Assembly (NCBI RefSeq): GCF_017569185.1
Contig: NZ_CP071869.1
Location: 2,842,001 to 2,906,000 of the forward strand
DNA: 64,000 nucleotides
Direction of reading: 5' to 3'
Source of the DNA: Polaribacter cellanae
Lineage (GTDB): Bacteria; Bacteroidota; Bacteroidia; Flavobacteriales; Flavobacteriaceae
Shown: one piece after another, positions 1 through 7,203 of the stretch
Layout of the letters: each line of letters begins with the position of its first letter
How positions within the stretch are numbered: position 1 is the stretch's first letter
The notes under the pieces: model-generated
The model's database searches: none
The model's input: the letters and a program-made list of their open reading frames with translations, nothing else
Told to the model about the DNA's origin: nothing
Translations under genes and position numbers: made by a program

Positions 1-101
1 CCAACAATTTCATTTTTTTCGGCTGTTTTTAGTGCTTCTTTTAAGTCTTCTGTCCAAAAAGAATCCCAGTTTCCTTTTTTATTAATTTCTTTTGTGGTCA
101 T
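1..101 (-). CDS. Unidentified protein, N-terminal fragment (runs off the window)
   Basis: Thirty-three complete codons are visible, starting MTTKEINKKGNWDSFW and continuing with a Lys/Glu-rich, probably helical stretch. The ATG shares one base with the TAA of the upstream DoxX gene (TAATG), which implies translational coupling and membership of the same operon. There is no signal peptide. I do not recognise the family from so short a piece; the remainder lies to the left of the window. Confidence 0.6.
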   Translation of the reverse strand, partial: MTTKEINKKGNWDSFWTEDLKEALKTAEKNEIV

Positions 102-508
102 TATTTTTTGTGAATTAAGGTGTCTATAGATATTTTATTTTTATCGATATTAGTAATAATATAATAGAAGAACAAAGCATAAATCATTTGCATTCCTGCC
201 CAGTCCCATTTTTCTATTAAACAAGAACCTGTTATTAAAATAATAATTACAATGGCTCCAGCAATACTTGCTCTGTAAGTAAACAAACCAAAAATTAATA
301 AAAGACCGATTGCGAATTCTAAAAAGGGTAAAACGCTACCCCAAGTGGAAACTACAAATGTTGGTAATATACTCTCTTGAAACGTGCTTACTACCCAATC
401 TTTAAATCCGCCTAATTTAGAAAAACGTACCAAACCATGTCCTAAAAAACTTACACCCATTGCAATTCTTAGCAAGGCAAAACCTGTTTGTTGTGGAGTT
501 GTTTTCAT
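101..508 (-). CDS. DoxX family integral membrane protein
   Basis: This 135-residue protein has about four hydrophobic segments and the DoxX-type N-terminus, with a first helix around GFALLRIAMGVSFLGHGLVR and a Gly/Phe-rich second helix (GSVLPFLEFAIGLLLIFG). DoxX proteins are small inner-membrane proteins, some linked to thiol or oxidative-stress complexes, but the biochemical role is usually undefined. It starts 4 bases after the SMP-30-like gene ends and overlaps the next gene by one base, so it is an internal cistron of the five-gene minus-strand operon. The length is typical for the family. Confidence 0.85.
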   Translation of the reverse strand: MKTTPQQTGFALLRIAMGVSFLGHGLVRFSKLGGFKDWVVSTFQESILPTFVVSTWGSVLPFLEFAIGLLLIFGLFTYRASIAGAIVIIILITGSCLIEKWDWAGMQMIYALFFYYIITNIDKNKISIDTLIHKK

Positions 509-512
509 AATT

Positions 513-1397
513 TTATTTTTTAAAGTGATATTTTAATAACTTATTATCTAACATTAAAGGAATAAAAAGAGATTTTGTTTTTTTGTGGAAAAAAGTATCT
601 GCACTTCCCTTTGTAAGATTGATAACTTTAGTGGTTGTATTTAATTTTTTTGAATAATAAAGTAATTTGCCAGCCAACCAATCTGTTAGTAAAAAACCAT
701 GTAAAGTTTCACTTAAACCATCTAAATTTCCAATAGGTTTTGTAACCGATTTTATTTTTTTAGATTTTAAATTTACACTTAACAAGCTTCCATTTGTAGT
801 GGTTTCGTAAGTTTCTGGATTTATATTTTTACCCCAATTTGCAACAAATAGTTTGTTTTTAGAAACATACAAACCATTTGGCATATTTAAGTTTTCGTCT
901 TTTAACCAAAGCTCTACTACTTTATTTCCTTTTTGGGGTAATTTGTAAATTCCACTAAAACCAAACGTATTACTTGCATATACATTTCCTTTTTTATCAA
1001 CTGTAATGTCATTTAAAAAAGTGGCGTCTTTTGCTTTAAATTTTTGAATTTTACCATTTTTTATTGTTATTTCTACAATTTCATCAATATCTGTAGCGTA
1101 TAATTTTCCTTTAGAAATAACTAAACCCTTAGGTGCATTTAAACCAGTAATCCATTTTTGTTGTAAAATTTTTCCACTGAAACTTACTTTAGAAATATAG
1201 CCATTTCCATCTTTTTCTGTTGGAGTGCCATTTATGTTCGAAACATATAAAACGTTATTTTTTGTATCTAAAACAACACTTTCTGGATTTTCGAATCCTG
1301 TAAGTTCCCAATCTTTTTCTAATTGAAAAGGCAATTTATTTTGTGCGCTTACAAATTGAGAAATGATAAGCAATAAGATGTATAATTGTGTTTTCAT
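513..1397 (-). CDS. Secreted SMP-30/gluconolactonase-like beta-propeller protein
   Basis: This 294-residue protein has a clear signal peptide (MKTQLYILLLIISQFVSAQ, cleavage after SAQ). The rest is a run of propeller blades with repeating patterns such as GFENPESVVLD, GLNAPKGLVIS, LNDITVDKKGNVYAS and MPNGLYVS, typical of SMP-30/NHL propellers that act as lactonases or metal-dependent esterases. It is expected in the periplasm or extracytoplasmic space. It lies between a VOC protein and DoxX with gaps of 8 and 4 bases, so they are probably cotranscribed. The substrate cannot be read from the sequence; sugar lactone hydrolysis is only a family-level possibility. Confidence 0.8.
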   Translation of the reverse strand: MKTQLYILLLIISQFVSAQNKLPFQLEKDWELTGFENPESVVLDTKNNVLYVSNINGTPTEKDGNGYISKVSFSGKILQQKWITGLNAPKGLVISKGKLYATDIDEIVEITIKNGKIQKFKAKDATFLNDITVDKKGNVYASNTFGFSGIYKLPQKGNKVVELWLKDENLNMPNGLYVSKNKLFVANWGKNINPETYETTTNGSLLSVNLKSKKIKSVTKPIGNLDGLSETLHGFLLTDWLAGKLLYYSKKLNTTTKVINLTKGSADTFFHKKTKSLFIPLMLDNKLLKYHFKK

Positions 1398-1405
1398 TTG
1401 TATTA

Positions 1406-1780
1406 TTATTTAATTTTTTCGTTAAAAACGGTTTCTAATAAAACCCCATCTGGAGTTCTAAAAAAAATTCTTCTTTCTTGTAATTCTTCAATATCCATTA
1501 AAGAATATCTAATTTTTAATTCTTGTAATTTTTGTTTAAATTTTTGATAACCTTTCATTTGAAACCCAACATGGTCGATATTGTTGGTGGTAAAATCTGT
1601 TCTGTGTCCATAGCCACCTATTAAATGTACAAATGGATGTTTGCCATTAAAAAGCCAATGTCCAGGAATTCGTTGCACAACTTTAGGTCTTGGTTTTTCA
1701 ACCAAATCGAAAACAGTTTCAAAGAAAGCTTTCGTTTTGGCTAAATTTCCTGTACGAATAGTAATGTGATCAATTTTCAT
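1406..1780 (-). CDS. VOC (glyoxalase/bleomycin-resistance) family protein
   Basis: This 124-residue protein has the two beta-alpha-beta-beta-beta modules of vicinal-oxygen-chelate proteins. The first module begins IDHITIRTGNLAKTKAFF; the second begins NIDHVGFQMKGYQKFKQKL and ends FFRTPDGVLLETVF. His4, a central His in HPFVHL, His in DHVGF and the C-terminal Glu of LLETVF are candidate metal ligands. There is no signal peptide, so it is cytoplasmic. It sits 5 bases after the deacetylase gene. The substrate is unknown; lyase, dioxygenase or binding roles all occur in the family. Confidence 0.85.
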   Translation of the reverse strand: MKIDHITIRTGNLAKTKAFFETVFDLVEKPRPKVVQRIPGHWLFNGKHPFVHLIGGYGHRTDFTTNNIDHVGFQMKGYQKFKQKLQELKIRYSLMDIEELQERRIFFRTPDGVLLETVFNEKIK

Positions 1781-1785
1781 CTTAC

Positions 1786-2766
1786 TTATTTATTAAATTC
1801 AATTTCAGAATTATCTTCAGGCGTATTTGGGTCGTCTTTTACCATATTTGCAATTTCATCTTTACGCATAAACACAACTCCTTTGTGTTCTTTTGCATAT
1901 TGTATAAATTGGTCTACTGCATTTACAACTGCTGGCGTTCCACCAATTCTATCGTGCATACTTATAGACATCATGCGTCTTTTTGTGGCACCTTCTTTAT
2001 ACAATTGATCGAATTCCATTTTTAATTGTGCCAAATGTTGGTCTGGACTCCAATGTTTTCCTTCGATATTTACAATGTCGTTATTTCTTAAAGTATATGG
2101 CATCACTACAAAGTTTTTCCCCCTAACTTTAGTTACAAAAGGCTCGTCTCTACTCAAATCATCTATATGATATAAGAAACCCAGTTCCTGTAAAACTTTT
2201 AATGTGTTTACACCTCTTCTTAACCAGTTTGCATTGTAACCACGACCTCTTTGGCCCGTAATTGCTTCTACTGTGTCGATTCCTTTTTTAATGAAATCTA
2301 GCTCGTCTTTGTAACTTAAATTCCATTGATCTTTCCAAGCAATTCCATGTGCAGCAATTTCATGACCACCATCTGCAATGGCTTTTGCAACTTCAGGATA
2401 CTTTATAGCTGCCTCACCAACTACGTGAGAAGTAACATGAATATTGTGTTTTTTCCAAAGGTCTAACATTCTATAAATTCCTTCTTTTGCACCATAACGA
2501 AACCAACTTTCTGCTGGCATATCTGGGTTTCCTTTTGGTAAAGGATTTCCAGAAAAAGGGCTTTCTGCACCTTCTGGTTGTCCACCAGTTTCGAATTGCA
2601 TAGAAACAGAAATAACCAATTGTGCACCATTTGGCCAATAGCTTTTTCCGTTTTTTATTTTGGTACTTATTTCTTTTTTTTCTGGTGCTTCTTCTTTTTT
2701 AGCATCGCAAGCTGTAAAAGTTATTATTAATATAATTGCAGCAAATGTTTTGTATAAAATTTTCAT
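1786..2766 (-). CDS. Polysaccharide deacetylase-fold lipoprotein (PuuE-like)
   Basis: This 326-residue protein is the first gene of the operon. The N-terminus is a lipoprotein signal (hydrophobic run then FTACDA, lipobox Cys about residue 20). The remainder matches the NodB-type deacetylase barrel in the version found in PuuE-like proteins: HVTSHVVG, the GGHEIAAHG motif, and SMHDRIGGTP near residue 270. Such enzymes remove acyl or amide groups from sugars or ureides using a metal. Residues 23-45 form a charged linker, consistent with membrane anchoring. The substrate is not predictable. A divergent AraC-type regulator 106 bases upstream is the likely control gene. Confidence 0.85.
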   Translation of the reverse strand: MKILYKTFAAIILIITFTACDAKKEEAPEKKEISTKIKNGKSYWPNGAQLVISVSMQFETGGQPEGAESPFSGNPLPKGNPDMPAESWFRYGAKEGIYRMLDLWKKHNIHVTSHVVGEAAIKYPEVAKAIADGGHEIAAHGIAWKDQWNLSYKDELDFIKKGIDTVEAITGQRGRGYNANWLRRGVNTLKVLQELGFLYHIDDLSRDEPFVTKVRGKNFVVMPYTLRNNDIVNIEGKHWSPDQHLAQLKMEFDQLYKEGATKRRMMSISMHDRIGGTPAVVNAVDQFIQYAKEHKGVVFMRKDEIANMVKDDPNTPEDNSEIEFNK

Positions 2767-2829
2767 TTTTTTTAAAATTTATTTCTTTTATAATTACACT
2801 GCAAAATTAGAGCAGAAGTGTAGTATTAA

Positions 2830-2862
2830 TATTGTACAAATACATTGTATATTTGTATAAAA
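2830..2862. promoter_or_regulatory. Divergent intergenic region with palindromes; candidate AraC operator
   Basis: Between the deacetylase operon and the AraC gene there is a palindrome TTGTACAA (2832-2839) and an adjacent imperfect dyad ACAAATA...TATTTGT. A plus-strand -7-like TATATTTG lies at 2848-2855, shortly before the AraC start at 2873. No correctly spaced -33 TTG accompanies it, so the promoter assignment is weak. The dyads are seen directly; regulator binding is inference. Confidence 0.4.
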
Positions 2863-2872
2863 CCATTAAAGT

Positions 2873-3724
2873 ATGATTAAAAGGTTTACCATTTTAAAAT
2901 CTATTGATATTGTTGAGTTTGATGCCGAAGAAGTTTGGGGATATCCAAAGCACAAACACAATTTTTTTGAACTTACTTTTATCTTAAAAGGAAGGGGAAA
3001 ACATGTGTTTAATGATAGTGCTGTTTCTTACAAAAAAGGAGATGTTTTCTTTTTAACACCTAAAGACGAGCACGAATTTTTGGTAGAAAAACCCTCTAAA
3101 TTTGGAGTTTTAAAATTTACAGAACAGCTATTTATAGAAAATAAAAGTTTTAATACTAATAAAGAATTAAAAGCACAAGTGGAAGAAATTATTTTTAATT
3201 CTTCGATTCCTGATAAAAGTATAAAAGCTTATAAAGCAGATAAAAAGCAGTTGTTGTATTTGTATAAAATGATTAAAACAGAATTAGAAAACCCTAATTT
3301 ACGAAGTAGAAATATAATCTTAGAGCTTTTTGGAGCCTTGTTATTAATTGTTTCTCGAAATTTAATTTCTAATGTAAATTATTTATCGAACCCAATCTTA
3401 TCAGAAAAAGAAAAAATTGAAAACATTTTGGGGTATATAAGATTGCATCTTTTTGATGCGGATAAAGTAAAGATTAAAGCGTTGGCAAATACCTTTAATA
3501 TGTCTGCAAACTACATTAGTATTTATGTAAAAAAACAGACAGGAATTTCGATAAAAGATTACATTATAAAATCGAAATTAAAATTGGCAGAAAGACTTTT
3601 AAAGGAAAGTAACTTAAATATTACCCAAATTGCTGCGAAAACTGGCTTCGTAGATGTGAGCCATTTTAGTAAAATATTCAAAAATAAATACGGAAAAAGA
3701 CCGAGCGAATATTATAAAAAGTAA
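2873..3724 (+). CDS. AraC-family transcriptional regulator with N-terminal cupin
   Basis: This 283-residue protein has two parts. The first half is a cupin-like sensor with HKHNFFELTFILKGRGKHVF and GDVFFLTPKDEHEF. The C-terminal about 100 residues hold two helix-turn-helix motifs (IKALANTFNMSANYISIYVK and ITQIAAKTGFVDVSHFSKIF) followed by the signature NKYGKRPSEYYKK. It is a cytoplasmic DNA-binding regulator that probably answers to a small ligand. It is transcribed divergently from the deacetylase/VOC/SMP-30/DoxX operon, which makes that operon its most likely target. Confidence 0.9.
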   Translation: MIKRFTILKSIDIVEFDAEEVWGYPKHKHNFFELTFILKGRGKHVFNDSAVSYKKGDVFFLTPKDEHEFLVEKPSKFGVLKFTEQLFIENKSFNTNKELKAQVEEIIFNSSIPDKSIKAYKADKKQLLYLYKMIKTELENPNLRSRNIILELFGALLLIVSRNLISNVNYLSNPILSEKEKIENILGYIRLHLFDADKVKIKALANTFNMSANYISIYVKKQTGISIKDYIIKSKLKLAERLLKESNLNITQIAAKTGFVDVSHFSKIFKNKYGKRPSEYYKK

Positions 3725-3847
3725 AAGAGGTTGTCTGAAAAAGATTGAAATGTTATTTCGACTGTAATGGAGAAATCTTATTTTTTTAATATATAGATTT
3801 TTCGACTTTACTTAAAATAATTTGTTATTTTTCAGATAACCTCTTTT
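3723..3847. repeat. Dispersed inverted-repeat element, copy A, between convergent genes
   Basis: Two 20-base arms, 3723-3742 (AAAAGAGGTTGTCTGAAAAA) and 3828-3847, are inverted copies with 19 of 20 positions matching, separated by 85 bases. The interior contains ATTTCGACTGTAATGGAG (from 3755), which recurs in the element at 42885-43020. It sits exactly between the convergent AraC gene and TonB-receptor gene, so it may act as a two-way terminator or 3'-end stabiliser. It has no coding capacity. Confidence 0.75.
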
Positions 3848-3856
3848 ATGTAATTC

Positions 3857-6166
3857 TTAGAATTTTAAAGTAACACCAACTAAGAAATTTCTTGTGGCTT
3901 GTGGGTAATAATAAATATATCCACCACCATAATCATTTGCATTAGAAACATATTCTTTATTAAAAATGTTGTTTACCAATCCAGTAAAAATAATAGATTT
4001 AAAAACTTTATTTGGTTTTATTTGATAAACCAAATTAAAATCACTAATAAAATAACTATCTAATTTAGAGTTTTTATCATCTACATTATTTAAAAATTGT
4101 TCGCCAACATATTTAGAAAATAAAGAAACCTCTATATTGTTTAAGGGCTTGTACGTAAATATGTTACCGAAAACAATACTTGGTGAATAAGATAAATTAG
4201 TATTACCTAAACTTTTAGGAATTCCATTTTCTTCAATAAAAAAATCTTGATTCTTGTTTTTACTAAATGCTACATTCGGTTTTATAGAAAATTGATTTGA
4301 AAGCGTAATATCTGCATCAATCTCTACACCTAATCTGTAACTATTTCCAGAAGTTGCTCTTACTGGAGCACCAACATCATCCAAAGCTCCAGTTAAAACC
4401 AACTGATTTTTATAATTCATATAATAAATATTGGTATTTAATTTTATAGTTTCCTTTTTTAAACGCCAACCCAATTCGTAATCGTGTAAAGTTTCTGGAG
4501 TACTAACTCCGTTTTCGAAATCGTTTCTATTTGGCTCTCTATTTGCCACTGCAAAAGAGGCGTATAAATTGTTGTCGTTGTTAATTTCGTAAGTAAAACC
4601 AAACTTCGGATTAAAGAAATTAAAATCGGCATCCACATCAATAGGCACAATATCCGAAGTAATTCCTTTCGTTTGGTAATTTATAAAACGACCTTGTAGA
4701 TCTACATAAGCGCCTAATTTTTTACTTATATCAAAAGTCGCTTTTGCAAAAGCAGAAAAATCTGTTTTCTGGGCATCCGAAAAATAATAACGATCTCTAA
4801 TATTGGCATTTGTACCAAATTGTTTTGCCCAAATAACTTCTCCAAAATGATCTCCATTATATTTAGAATACGATACTCCAGAAACAAAATTTAATCCTTC
4901 TGCTTTATAATTTGTGCTGAAATTTATTACCTGAAAATTGTTGTCTAACCAACGTCTTACAATTAAATCGGTTTCGCCATTTCCATTTGTAGCTTCTACA
5001 ATTCCGCCAAAATCAGTTACATCTTCGTCTTTTTTAAACTGCTCGAAATACCCAGCACCTTTGGTATAATTTAACCCTAAATTTGTAGACCAATTGTCGT
5101 TAATTTTTTCATTCCAATGCAATTGATAATGGTTTTGGGTATAATTATCTGTTTCATTTTCATAGGTATAAGGGTTTTGTCTTCTGTTTTCTTCTAATTG
5201 TTTTTTTGTTAAACCAAACCAAGATTGATACGTTTGTTCTTTCCCACCAAAAGTAATGGCTTTTATCAACGTATTTTCATCAGAATAACTTCCTTGTAAA
5301 AAGTACGATTTTAAATCAGAAAACGCTCTATCTACATAACCATCGGAATAAATATTAGACAATCGCCCAGCGATTTCCACATTATTATTTAGTTTTCCAG
5401 TACTAAATTTTACGGTGTGTTTTCTGGTGCCAAAAGAACCAAAAGAGTTCGAAATTTCTCCAAAAGCTTCTTCTGAAACTGCATCCGTTAAAATATTTAA
5501 ACTCGCACCAAAAGCACCAGAACCGTTTGTAGAGGTTCCAACTCCACGTTGCAATTGCAAATTCTGAGTAGAAGAAGCAAAATCGCCTAAATTTACCCAA
5601 AAACTACCATGACTTTCTGCATCGTTATAAGGAATTCCGTTAACAGTTACATTAATTCGCTCGCCATTAGAACCACGAACATTCATTTGCGTGTAACCAA
5701 CACCTGCACCAGCATCACTCGATGAAACCACGTTTGGCAAATAATTTATTAAAATAGGAATGTCTTGCCCCAAATTACGTTTTGCAATTTCTTTTTTAGA
5801 CAAGTTCGAAAAAGTTACAGGAACAGTTGCATTTACACGAACTGCAGAAACCAAAATTTCTCCTAATTGTGTTGCATCTGGATTCAACTGAATTACATAT
5901 TCCTCGTTTTTCGAGAGGGTAATTTTCTCGGAAATGGTTTTGTAACCAATAAAAGAAGCCTGTAAAGTATAAACACCTTTTGGGAGTTTAAGACTAAAAT
6001 TTCCGTCGAAATCTGTTGCAGTTCCTTTTTTAGTCTCTTTCACTAAAATGGTTGCGCCAAATAACGGTTGTTTGTTTTCGTTAACAATTTTTCCTGAAAA
6101 TGTAAACGATTGGGCGTTTGCAAGTATACTTGCAAACAAGAATAAAAAAAAGGATATTTTTTTCAT
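3857..6166 (-). CDS. TonB-dependent outer-membrane receptor under TPP-riboswitch control (probable thiamin receptor)
   Basis: This 769-residue protein has a signal peptide (MKKISFFLFLFASILANAQS), a carboxypeptidase-regulatory-like domain around residues 20-105 (GKIVNENKQPLFGATILVK), a plug domain around 115-225 (GSNGERINVTVNGIPYNDAE) and a C-terminal beta-barrel ending in Phe (FLVGVTLKF). TonB receptors import scarce ligands across the outer membrane. The leader carries a TPP riboswitch and a terminator-like hairpin, which points to thiamin or a thiamin precursor as ligand, like the thiamin-regulated receptors (Omr1) reported in Bacteroidetes. A PnuC/PnuT-type permease gene lies about 1.7 kb upstream on the same strand. 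Ligand identity is inference from the riboswitch. Confidence 0.88.
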   Translation of the reverse strand: MKKISFFLFLFASILANAQSFTFSGKIVNENKQPLFGATILVKETKKGTATDFDGNFSLKLPKGVYTLQASFIGYKTISEKITLSKNEEYVIQLNPDATQLGEILVSAVRVNATVPVTFSNLSKKEIAKRNLGQDIPILINYLPNVVSSSDAGAGVGYTQMNVRGSNGERINVTVNGIPYNDAESHGSFWVNLGDFASSTQNLQLQRGVGTSTNGSGAFGASLNILTDAVSEEAFGEISNSFGSFGTRKHTVKFSTGKLNNNVEIAGRLSNIYSDGYVDRAFSDLKSYFLQGSYSDENTLIKAITFGGKEQTYQSWFGLTKKQLEENRRQNPYTYENETDNYTQNHYQLHWNEKINDNWSTNLGLNYTKGAGYFEQFKKDEDVTDFGGIVEATNGNGETDLIVRRWLDNNFQVINFSTNYKAEGLNFVSGVSYSKYNGDHFGEVIWAKQFGTNANIRDRYYFSDAQKTDFSAFAKATFDISKKLGAYVDLQGRFINYQTKGITSDIVPIDVDADFNFFNPKFGFTYEINNDNNLYASFAVANREPNRNDFENGVSTPETLHDYELGWRLKKETIKLNTNIYYMNYKNQLVLTGALDDVGAPVRATSGNSYRLGVEIDADITLSNQFSIKPNVAFSKNKNQDFFIEENGIPKSLGNTNLSYSPSIVFGNIFTYKPLNNIEVSLFSKYVGEQFLNNVDDKNSKLDSYFISDFNLVYQIKPNKVFKSIIFTGLVNNIFNKEYVSNANDYGGGYIYYYPQATRNFLVGVTLKF

Positions 6167-6231
6167 TTTAAAAAATTTAAAACGAATAAAAAGAGGTAAT
6201 TATTCTTGCGATTAATATTGAATAATTAGTT

Positions 6232-6330
6232 AAAAAACTTATAAATTATTTAGTTTTAAAATGTCTCTTCGAGCGCAGTCGAGAGGTTTTAAGTCCTCGA
6301 CTGCGCTCGAACTGACAACTAAATAATTTA
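6232..6330 (-). terminator. Nested hairpin plus T-run in the leader of the TonB receptor (candidate riboswitch expression platform)
   Basis: On the minus strand, directly after the riboswitch, an outer stem of 14 perfect pairs (6317-6330 with 6242-6255) encloses an inner stem of 16 perfect pairs (TTCGAGCGCAGTCGAG at 6268-6283 with 6296-6311). A TTTTTT run follows at 6237-6232. This has the form of an intrinsic terminator between aptamer and start codon. The inner palindrome is one of the dispersed TCGAGCGCAGTCGAG repeats of this window (another at 7069-7112). Function as the thiamin-responsive switch is inference; a competing antiterminator was not identified with certainty. Confidence 0.65.
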
Positions 6331-6341
6331 GTAGTTCGAAT

Positions 6342-6478
6342 TCCCTTGGCAACATTATTTGCCCAGGTTCATTGGGTATGATCTCAGCCTTTTCCAGTAT
6401 TCAGTCATCAGTATGCAGTTTGCAGTTTAACTGCCTACTGCCAACTAAAAAACTGCCAACTAAAATTAGCACCCCTTT
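6342..6478 (-). ncRNA. TPP (THI-box) riboswitch
   Basis: Read on the minus strand, the conserved thi-box order is present: GGGGTGC near 6475, then after a long variable arm GGCTGAGATCATACCC (6388-6373), TGAACCTG (6371-6364), a GGC...GCC P5 stem and AAGGGAA (6347-6341). These are the pyrimidine- and pyrophosphate-binding segments of the TPP aptamer. The variable P3 arm (6395-6465) consists of about five CAGTNNN heptads followed by about four or five oppositely oriented ACTGCCN or ACTAAAA heptads. It precedes the TonB receptor gene, whose expression should fall when TPP is abundant. Confidence 0.92.
6395..6465. repeat. Inverted heptamer repeat array inside the riboswitch P3 arm
   Basis: Consecutive 7-base units CAGTATT, CAGTCAT, CAGTATG, CAGTTTG, CAGTTTA are followed by ACTGCCT, ACTGCCA, ACTAAAA, ACTGCCA. 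The CAGT half and the ACTG half are reverse complements at their cores, so the array can fold back on itself. Heptad arrays of other sequence occur elsewhere in this window (35354-35400, 37119-37172). Confidence 0.8.
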
Positions 6479-6541
6479 ATGAGAACGTCGCAAAATTAAG
6501 TTGGAATAATTTAATGTGAAACTAAAATGTGATTTTTTTTT

Positions 6542-6621
6542 GGAGCTATTTCCCGCTTTTCGCACTCGCTTTTTTTCTGAAAAAGAAAAAAGAGCTCAAA
6601 CAAATGCTTCAATCGGGGCTA
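6542..6621. repeat. REP-like dispersed palindromic sequence (degenerate copy)
   Basis: The block begins GGAGCTATTTCCCGC and ends AATCGGGGCTA, with an internal imperfect hairpin (CTTTTTTTC...GAAAAAAG, 6569-6592). Read on the other strand it goes from AGCCCCGATTGAAGC to GCGGGAAATAGCTCC, which I recall as the two ends of a repeat scattered through Flavobacterium-type genomes. It fills the gap between arfB and the riboswitch and could serve as the arfB terminator. Identity as that family is from memory, not from a search. Confidence 0.5.
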
Positions 6622-6644
6622 AGTGTACTTGCAAGCTTTTCGTT

Positions 6645-7049
6645 TTAATCGATTTTTGGTTTTTTTCGAAGGGCTTTTTTAAGAGAAGTTCTCTTATTTT
6701 TTTCGATTCCTTTTTTAATAGAAGCTTTACTTGGTTTTGTTTTTTTTCTTTTTTTAGGACGAATTAAGTTCGTTTTTATCAATTCTAAAAAACGTTTAAT
6801 GGCAATTTCTTTGTTTTTATGTTGCGAACGTGTTTCTTCACAAAACAAAATTAGCGAACTTTCTTTCGTTAATTTCGACGAAAGTTTCGTTTTTAAAAGC
6901 TCTTTTTCGTTCTCAGAAAGCGATTCAGAATTTTCTAAATCGAAAATCAATTCAATTTTAGAAGACGTTTTATTTACATGTTGCCCACCAGCACCAGAAC
7001 TTCGAATGGCTTTAAAATTTAATTCTTTTATGATGTTTTCTTTATCCAT
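6645..7049 (-). CDS. arfB: Alternative ribosome-rescue factor ArfB (peptidyl-tRNA hydrolase, GGQ)
   Basis: This 134-residue protein has the release-factor domain 3 motif SSGAGGQHVNKTSSKIEL, with GGQ at residues 21-23, and a strongly basic C-terminal tail (PKKRKKTKPSKASIKKG...). ArfB/YaeJ binds stalled ribosomes lacking a complete mRNA codon and hydrolyses peptidyl-tRNA. The tail normally occupies the empty mRNA channel. The length fits ArfB and excludes full-length RF1/RF2. It lies between the nucleotide kinase gene and the TPP riboswitch and is probably transcribed separately from both. Confidence 0.93.
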   Translation of the reverse strand: MDKENIIKELNFKAIRSSGAGGQHVNKTSSKIELIFDLENSESLSENEKELLKTKLSSKLTKESSLILFCEETRSQHKNKEIAIKRFLELIKTNLIRPKKRKKTKPSKASIKKGIEKNKRTSLKKALRKKPKID

Positions 7050-7068
7050 AAATAAAATAATTGTCTGT

Positions 7069-7112
7069 TCGAGCGCAGTCGAGAACTATTAAAACCTCTC
7101 GACTGCGTTCGA
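7069..7112. repeat. Dispersed palindrome (TCGAGCGCAGTCGAGA type)
   Basis: Arms TCGAGCGCAGTCGAGA (7069-7084) and TCTCGACTGCGTTCGA (7097-7112) are complementary at 15 of 16 positions with a 12-base loop. The same palindrome forms the inner stem of the hairpin at 6268-6311. It lies between the kinase gene and arfB, where it can act as an RNA hairpin or terminator for the kinase transcript. No T-run directly follows. Confidence 0.75.
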
Positions 7113-7203
7113 GGAGCAGGAATATAGTTAATTTTATTTCGCAGTTACAATCAACTCTTAATATTCAATTCTAAAAGCGAAAGCGGTCTTAATTCTTTCT
7201 TAC

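Noticed and set aside
6516..6767. Plus-strand open frame of 83 codons next to the riboswitch
   Set aside because: Overlaps arfB antisense and the REP-like repeat; Phe-rich composition typical of complementary AT-rich DNA.
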